From contig JAFLEG010000297.1 of the NCBI GenBank assembly GCA_017302195.1, positions 1 through 5,986 on the forward strand: a stretch of DNA of 5,986 nucleotides, in the 5' to 3' direction. Both the position numbers and the translations under genes were made by a program. The notes beneath the pieces are model-generated. The model was given only the letters and a program-made list of their open reading frames with translations, had not been told where the DNA came from and did not search any database. Numbering within the stretch: the stretch's first letter is position 1; every line of letters begins with the position of its first letter. The DNA comes from Verrucomicrobiota bacterium. Its GTDB lineage: Bacteria > Verrucomicrobiota > Verrucomicrobiia > Limisphaerales > UBA9464. Below are positions 1 to 3,423 of this stretch, piece after piece.

Positions 1-1064
1 GCGCGCCAGTACACGCCGCCGCGGCGGTTGCCGACGATGGTGTTCTTCCGGACAAAATTGTCGCTGTCCTTGTGTCCGATGGACATCCCGTAGCCGCCGT
101 TGTTCTCCAGCCAGTTGCCCTCGGCCACCCCGCCGCGCACGCGCCAGCAGAAGAAGAATCCGTCGTCATCGTTCCCGACCGCGCGGCATCCGGTCACCGT
201 CGGACGCTGCGAGCCGCTGCCCGGATGCAGCCCGAATCCCGCACAGCGCTCCACCACGCAGTCCTCCACCCGCACGTCATTGGACTGCTGGAAGCTGATG
301 CCGTCGCCGCTGTAGTCCCGGACCTGGCAGCGGGAGATCACGCAGTGGTCTCCGCGGTAGAGAAAAATCCCCGCCGCCCGGCAGCCATCCACCTCGGTCG
401 GATTCTCCGCGCGGTTGCCATCCACTACCAGAGTCTCCACCCGGGCGTCCTCCAGGTGATACCCGCTGATCACCGGAAACGAGGTCACGGCAAACCCGCC
501 ATCCGCCATCAGGATGTCGGCATTCATCGCCCGGGAGAGCGTGAAGTAATTCGAGCGGCCGTTGAGCAGCGTGGCGCAGGCCCCGTGAAAGTGACGCTGT
601 TTGTCGGAGGCCACATACACGCCGCGCCCGATCTCGAACCCCTGTGGGTCCGCCACCGTGATCGCCGCCTCGCCAAAGTCGCTGTCGGCAACCAGCGCAG
701 CGCGGACTTCGCGGTCCTTGCGCAGGAGGGTCCGCTCCCCCGCGCCCCGCACCGTCACCCGCGAACGCAGGTGCAGGGAATCGCGCATGAGAAATTCGCC
801 GGGACCGATCTCCACCACGCCGCCTCCCAGGCCGGCGACGTAGTCCACCGCCGCCTGCAGGACCCGGTTGTCGGTGCCGATGAGGTCGGCATCCTGGCGT
901 CCGACGGTAATCCGGACCGCTGGCAGGGCGTGCAGCGGATTCTCCGCATGCCGCCGGCCCGCCTGATCGGCGACCGCGGGGGCGGCGCCTCCGACCACCA
1001 GGGCCATTCCGAGGACCAGACGCTCCAGCACCCGCACCCTCACGCGCACGCGAATCCCAAGCAT
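1..1064 (-). CDS. Secreted right-handed parallel beta-helix repeat protein, C-terminus beyond the left edge
   Basis: The frame is open from an ATG at 1064 to the left edge, giving 354 codons without a stop; the C-terminus is missing. An in-frame TAG at 1076-1074 lies three codons upstream, so this ATG is the earliest ATG. Residues 1-32 look like a Sec signal peptide: an arginine-rich start (IRVRVRVRV), a hydrophobic stretch (LVLGMALVVGGAAPA) and a possible cleavage site AVA-DQ. Residues 65-112 (DNRVLQAAVDYV, then GGGVVEIGPGEF and VTVRGAGERTLL) match the N-terminal pattern of pectate-lyase-3-like beta-helix proteins. From about residue 200 there are PbH1-like coils, for example YHLEDARVETLVVDGN, HCVISRCQVRDYSGDGISF, VRVEDCVVERCAGFGL and NTIVGNRRGGVYW. 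Members of this fold are often polysaccharide lyases, hydrolases or surface proteins; no catalytic residues can be assigned, so substrate is unknown. It follows the propeller gene by 48 bp with no visible terminator, suggesting co-transcription. Confidence 0.88.
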   Translation of the reverse strand, partial: MLGIRVRVRVRVLERLVLGMALVVGGAAPAVADQAGRRHAENPLHALPAVRITVGRQDADLIGTDNRVLQAAVDYVAGLGGGVVEIGPGEFLMRDSLHLRSRVTVRGAGERTLLRKDREVRAALVADSDFGEAAITVADPQGFEIGRGVYVASDKQRHFHGACATLLNGRSNYFTLSRAMNADILMADGGFAVTSFPVISGYHLEDARVETLVVDGNRAENPTEVDGCRAAGIFLYRGDHCVISRCQVRDYSGDGISFQQSNDVRVEDCVVERCAGFGLHPGSGSQRPTVTGCRAVGNDDDGFFFCWRVRGGVAEGNWLENNGGYGMSIGHKDSDNFVRKNTIVGNRRGGVYWR

Positions 1065-1112
1065 GGCGCGACGCTACACGGCCGTCGTCGCCTGACCAGC
1101 ATTCGGAAAACG

Positions 1113-2414
1113 CTACGGCTTCGGAGCGGCGGCGATGCAAAAGAGGTGCTGGTCACCACGGAGCAGCAGCCGGTCGGCGGCGGGAACGGGTGAGGCCACC
1201 AACCGCTCACCCATGGGGTTTTCAGAGAGCAGTTCGAACTGCCCGCCGACCCGGGCGGCGAAAACCACCCCGTCCTCGCGCGCCGCATACAGGATGCCGT
1301 TGGCCACCGCCGGTGAGGCGTAGTAGGGGGCGCTGGTGCGGGGAAAGGCACCGGTCCAAAGGGTGGTGCCTGTCGCCGGGTCCACGCATGCCACCTCGCC
1401 GCGATGCCGGAGCAGGTACACCCGGTCTCCGGACACTGCCGGCGCGGCCACGAAGACCCCGAGATCGGACCGATGCCAGGCCCGGTGGCTGGTGCTCACA
1501 TCCCCGCTGCCGCCCAGCCGGACGCCTGCCAGCCGCGCCTGCCCGGGACGGTCATCGCGACCGACGGGCACCACCGCGATGTCCTTCCAGACCACCGGAG
1601 TGGCAATCGCCGGCCAGTAGCCGGTGCCCTCCGGATTGAATCCCCCGGCGGTCCACAGCAGCGCGCCATCGCGCAGCGCATGGGCGGTGAGGTGATCGGC
1701 GCCCCAGATCAGCACCGCGGGCGCACCGGCGTGGGAAACCATCACCGGGGTGGCATAGCCGTTGTCGTTCTCCGACGGCGTCTTGAAGTTGCGCGCCTGC
1801 TTCCACCGCAACTCCCCCGTCTTCGCGTCAAAGGCCGCCACCCAGGACTCCCCGCCGTGCAGGCGGCTGATGACCACCTGATCCCCGGCCACCAGCGGCG
1901 AGGAACCGGAGTCCCAGAAGAGATTCTCCGCTCCAAACTTCTCGGTGAGGTTCACCCGCCAGCGAAGCGTCCCGTCGGGTTCCACGGCCACGAGGTGACC
2001 GCTCCGGAAGCGCGCGAATACAGCGGTGCCATCGGTGGCCGGTGAGGCGTTGCAACTGGAGGCGAGCGACCGGTGCTTGGGCTCGCTCAGCAGGCCGACG
2101 CGGGTTTCCCAGAGCCGGGAGCCGTCCAGGCCCACCGCCATCAGGGCGTCCTGATCCCCCGACGGCGTGGTGAGGTAGATCCGCCCCCCGGAGACGATCG
2201 GGGTCGAGGTGCCCTTCCCCGGCAGTTCCAGCTTCCAGGTCACCGTGTCCGAGGTCCAGCGCTCGGGAAACCGCCCTGTTTCCACACTGCCCTGCGCCGC
2301 CGGCCCGCGCCACGCGGGCCAGTCGTCCGCACCGGCCACTCCGCCGGTCGCAAGCAGCACAGCCGTCAACATCCCGATGCCACCGCATCGTCCCAAGCCT
2401 CGGATCGCGATCAT
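1113..2414 (-). CDS. Secreted PQQ-like (BamB-type) beta-propeller protein
   Basis: This 433-residue protein starts at ATG 2414 and ends at TAG 1115-1113. Residues 1-29 form a signal peptide (arginines at 5 and 9, hydrophobic GMLTAVLLATGGVAGA, cleavage probably after VAGA). The mature protein begins DDWPAWRGP, a signature start of many secreted propellers in Planctomycetota and Verrucomicrobiota. About eight blades can be seen through repeated (A/S)(T/S)P-V--G--(V/I)Y openings and DG-LLW/ATG-TLW closings: near residues 69-103, 123-153, 171-205, 221-255, 271-300, 323-355, 366-399 and 407-428. The fold is like BamB and quinoprotein dehydrogenases, but I see no evidence for PQQ binding or catalysis; a scaffold or binding role in the periplasm is more likely. 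The frame stays open upstream to 2804, but that extension overlaps the transposase gene and precedes the signal peptide, so it was rejected. No clear Shine-Dalgarno sequence is present. Confidence 0.9.
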   Translation of the reverse strand: MIAIRGLGRCGGIGMLTAVLLATGGVAGADDWPAWRGPAAQGSVETGRFPERWTSDTVTWKLELPGKGTSTPIVSGGRIYLTTPSGDQDALMAVGLDGSRLWETRVGLLSEPKHRSLASSCNASPATDGTAVFARFRSGHLVAVEPDGTLRWRVNLTEKFGAENLFWDSGSSPLVAGDQVVISRLHGGESWVAAFDAKTGELRWKQARNFKTPSENDNGYATPVMVSHAGAPAVLIWGADHLTAHALRDGALLWTAGGFNPEGTGYWPAIATPVVWKDIAVVPVGRDDRPGQARLAGVRLGGSGDVSTSHRAWHRSDLGVFVAAPAVSGDRVYLLRHRGEVACVDPATGTTLWTGAFPRTSAPYYASPAVANGILYAAREDGVVFAARVGGQFELLSENPMGERLVASPVPAADRLLLRGDQHLFCIAAAPKP

Positions 2415-2484
2415 GTGAGCAAGATGCCGCGTCGCCGGCCGAACGACAATGGCGGTCGCACACAGAGGCCCGTCCCAAACCTTG

Positions 2485-2509
2485 GTAGGGGCGCGTTCCA
2501 CCCCGCCCC
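2485..2509 (+). repeat. REP-like hairpin with GTAG (B type)
   Basis: GTAG at 2485-2488 is followed by a 6-bp stem, GGGGCG (2488-2493) with CGCCCC (2504-2509), enclosing the 10-nt loop CGTTCCACCC. A tetranucleotide GTAG at the foot of a hairpin is the classic layout of REP sequences recognised by RAYT transposases. In the other B copy (3251-3272) the GTAG is lost and only a 4-bp core stem GGCG/CGCC remains. Confidence 0.6.
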
Positions 2510-2569
2510 CATTTAAATCGGCTGCGTTCGTGAACGAACAACGGGCCAAGCGGGAGGCGCCAGACGCCA
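2490..2569 (+). repeat. Repeat B, copy B0 (downstream of the transposase)
   Basis: This 80-bp segment aligns without gaps to 3253-3332, with 73 of 80 positions identical by manual comparison. It ends 11 bp beyond the transposase stop codon. Most differences are transitions clustered in the middle (about 2514-2536), while both ends are nearly unchanged. It is non-coding in any believable frame. Its position directly beside the RAYT gene suggests it is part of the element acted on by that transposase; this link is inference. Confidence 0.85.
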
Positions 2570-2580
2570 ACCTCTTCTGC

Positions 2581-3075
2581 TCACAGGCGCACAGGAAACA
2601 CCGTCCCCTGAAACGGCCAGTCCCGGGCATCTTGAACCAACCCCTTGCGCACGGGATTCTCCCGGACGTAGTGCCACGTTTCATCGTACTCCCGCTGACT
2701 GCGAAGGCGATGGTGAAAGGCGTCGCGCTGAAAGCGCCCGGTCCCAACCCGGCACCTCCGCATGACCATCGACTTCCAATACTGAATCCACTGCTCGATC
2801 CCAAAACGCGGATCCGCCGGGGCGCAGACGAAGTGCAGGTGGTCAGGCATCACCAGGTAGTCCCCCACGCGCCAGGCCAGCGCCTCGCGGCCCCAGATCT
2901 CCACCAGAGCCTCGTGGACAGCACGATCCGCCATCCAAGGCACACGATCCTTTGAGGCCACGGTGACAAAGACTGCGCACGGTCGTCCGGGAGCCACGAG
3001 CACCCCGCGGGCGGGGTGCCTGCGTCCGGCCTCCCACATCGGATCGTGCCAAAGGGGTCGCGAAACAGGATCCAC
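2581..3075 (-). CDS. REP-associated tyrosine transposase (RAYT; Y1/HUH family)
   Basis: The protein has 164 residues from GTG 3075, or 152 from the in-frame ATG at 3039; neither start has a clear ribosome binding site. The conserved family N-terminus RRHPARG lies after both. Residues 71-85 (GDYLVMPDHLHFVCA) carry the metal-binding HUH motif in its usual RAYT form, H79-L-H81. WIQYWKS follows at 96-102. The likely catalytic tyrosine is Y136 in WHYVRENPVRKGLV, which aligns from memory with Y115 of the E. coli RAYT (YIYINPVKHG). The C-terminal DWPFQG (152-157) is also a RAYT signature. RAYTs nick single-stranded DNA at REP hairpins and form a 5'-phosphotyrosine intermediate. Length, both motifs and the absence of stops suggest an intact gene. 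Flanking GTAG hairpins (3171-3412 and 2485-2569) are its plausible substrates. Related IS200/IS605 TnpA proteins are less likely because of the NPV--GLV/DWPF signature. Confidence 0.93.
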   Translation of the reverse strand: MDPVSRPLWHDPMWEAGRRHPARGVLVAPGRPCAVFVTVASKDRVPWMADRAVHEALVEIWGREALAWRVGDYLVMPDHLHFVCAPADPRFGIEQWIQYWKSMVMRRCRVGTGRFQRDAFHHRLRSQREYDETWHYVRENPVRKGLVQDARDWPFQGTVFPVRL

Positions 3076-3118
3076 GATTCATAGGAAGAATCAGGCGGCC
3101 TCAATGTCCATCGGTTCG

Positions 3119-3140
3119 CCCTCACCAGAAATGGCGAGGG
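3119..3140. repeat. Imperfect inverted repeat upstream of the transposase
   Basis: CCCTC (3119-3123) pairs with GAGGG (3136-3140). After one A/C mismatch, CC (3125-3126) pairs with GG (3133-3134), leaving the 6-nt loop AGAAAT. It lies 43 bp before the GTG start of the transposase. It has no adjacent T tract, so an intrinsic terminator is not supported. It could be another folded mobile-element remnant or an mRNA leader structure; the function is unknown. Confidence 0.45.
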
Positions 3141-3170
3141 GAGAAGCAGACTGGAGTGCTGCAGGTCAAC

Positions 3171-3247
3171 GCTTCCCCCGTTCCCCGCAGCGACTCCACG
3201 CGCGCCGCGGACGAAGTCACGGACGTGCAGAAGCCCGTCCCTACCAA
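3171..3247 (-). repeat. Repeat A, copy A1, with REP-like hairpin
   Basis: This 77-bp repeat matches A2 (3336-3412) at 75 of 77 positions without gaps; the differences are at 3184 and 3229. Near its high-coordinate end is a hairpin: GGACG (3221-3225) with CGTCC (3236-3240), followed directly by CTAC (3241-3244), which reads GTAG at the 5' foot of the hairpin on the minus strand. The inner GC/GC pairs extend the stem past one mismatch. Confidence 0.88.
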
Positions 3248-3252
3248 ACCGT

Positions 3253-3332
3253 GGCGCGTTCCACCCCGCCCCCATTCAAATCCGCCGCGCTCGTGGACAA
3301 ACAACGGGCCAAGCGGGAGGCGCCAAACGCCA
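3253..3332 (+). repeat. Repeat B, copy B1, between A1 and A2
   Basis: This is the second 80-bp B copy, 73 of 80 identical to 2490-2569. It sits 5 bp after A1 and 3 bp before A2. The B hairpin here is eroded: compared with B0, six bases (TTGGTA) before the stem are missing, removing the GTAG, and only GGCG/CGCC (3253-3256 with 3267-3270) still pair. Confidence 0.85.
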
Positions 3333-3335
3333 GAA

Positions 3336-3412
3336 GCTTCCCCCGTTCTCCGCAGCGACTCCACGCGCGCCGCGGACGAAGTCACGGACGTGCGGAAGCC
3401 CGTCCCTACCAA
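3336..3412 (-). repeat. Repeat A, copy A2, with REP-like hairpin
   Basis: This copy is nearly identical to A1. The hairpin is GGACG (3386-3390) with CGTCC (3401-3405), and the inner pairs GC/GC close a GGAA loop, giving an imperfect 20-nt palindrome. CTAC follows at 3406-3409 (GTAG on the minus strand). The repeat ends 11 bp from the stop codon of the ankyrin gene, the usual 3'-intergenic location of REPs. It could affect the 3' end of that mRNA. Confidence 0.88.
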
Positions 3413-3423
3413 TTCGCGTCCGC

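Larger units (their letters stand above)
2415..2580. other. Intergenic gap between transposase and propeller genes
   Basis: This 166-bp gap contains a full B repeat (2490-2569), a B hairpin with GTAG (2485-2509) and a short decayed A remnant (2465-2476, 11 of 12 bases matching 3230-3241). The roughly 50 bp nearest the propeller start (2415-2464) show no convincing promoter or ribosome binding site. An 8-bp palindrome ATTTAAAT at 2511-2518 falls inside B and is absent from the other B copy because of one substitution. Confidence 0.75.
2465..3412. mobile_element. REP/RAYT locus: transposase gene with flanking REP-like repeats
   Basis: The segment contains one RAYT gene and four repeat copies: degenerate A plus B0 on the downstream side, and A1-B1-A2 on the upstream side. 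In known REP/RAYT systems a single-copy, usually non-self-spreading Y1 transposase is flanked by REPs and recognises the hairpin and its GTAG. The boundaries given are simply the outer limits of recognised repeats. No target-site duplication is expected for Y1 enzymes and none was sought as proof. Whether the whole unit moves, or only the small repeats do, cannot be decided here. Confidence 0.55.
3076..3423. other. 348-bp non-coding gap with repeat array A1-B1-A2
   Basis: No believable gene lies here. From high to low coordinate it holds an 11-bp spacer after the ankyrin gene stop, repeat A2, repeat B1, repeat A1, about 30 bp of unique sequence, an imperfect hairpin at 3119-3140 and the region immediately before the transposase start. 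Open frames through it (for example minus strand 3412-3122) merely translate the repeats twice. No -10/-35 pair or terminator with a T tract was convincing. Confidence 0.8.

Noticed and set aside
1065..1112. Terminator or promoter in the 48-bp gap between propeller and beta-helix genes
   Set aside because: No stable stem with a T tract and no promoter-like hexamers were seen.
277..1140. Minus-strand open frame of 287 codons overlapping the beta-helix gene
   Set aside because: It is a shifted frame of the real gene, rich in Gly/Arg/Pro with no fold signature.
72..1193. Long plus-strand open frame of 373 codons
   Set aside because: It is antisense to the beta-helix gene, which has a signal peptide and recognisable repeats; the plus-strand product has no recognisable domain and reflects high GC content.
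2415..2804. N-terminal extension of the propeller gene by 130 codons
   Set aside because: The extension runs through the B repeat and overlaps the transposase in another frame; the signal peptide begins at ATG 2414.
3164..3169. TTGACC on the minus strand as a -35 box for the transposase
   Set aside because: No acceptable -10 hexamer occurs 16-18 bp downstream.
3386..3409. A2 hairpin as an intrinsic terminator of the ankyrin gene
   Set aside because: The stem is short and is not followed by a T tract on the minus strand; a REP-type role fits better.
3171..3412. Possible CRISPR array because of regularly placed repeats
   Set aside because: Only two A copies of 77 bp separated by a segment that is itself a repeat; no short uniform repeats with unique spacers and no cas genes.
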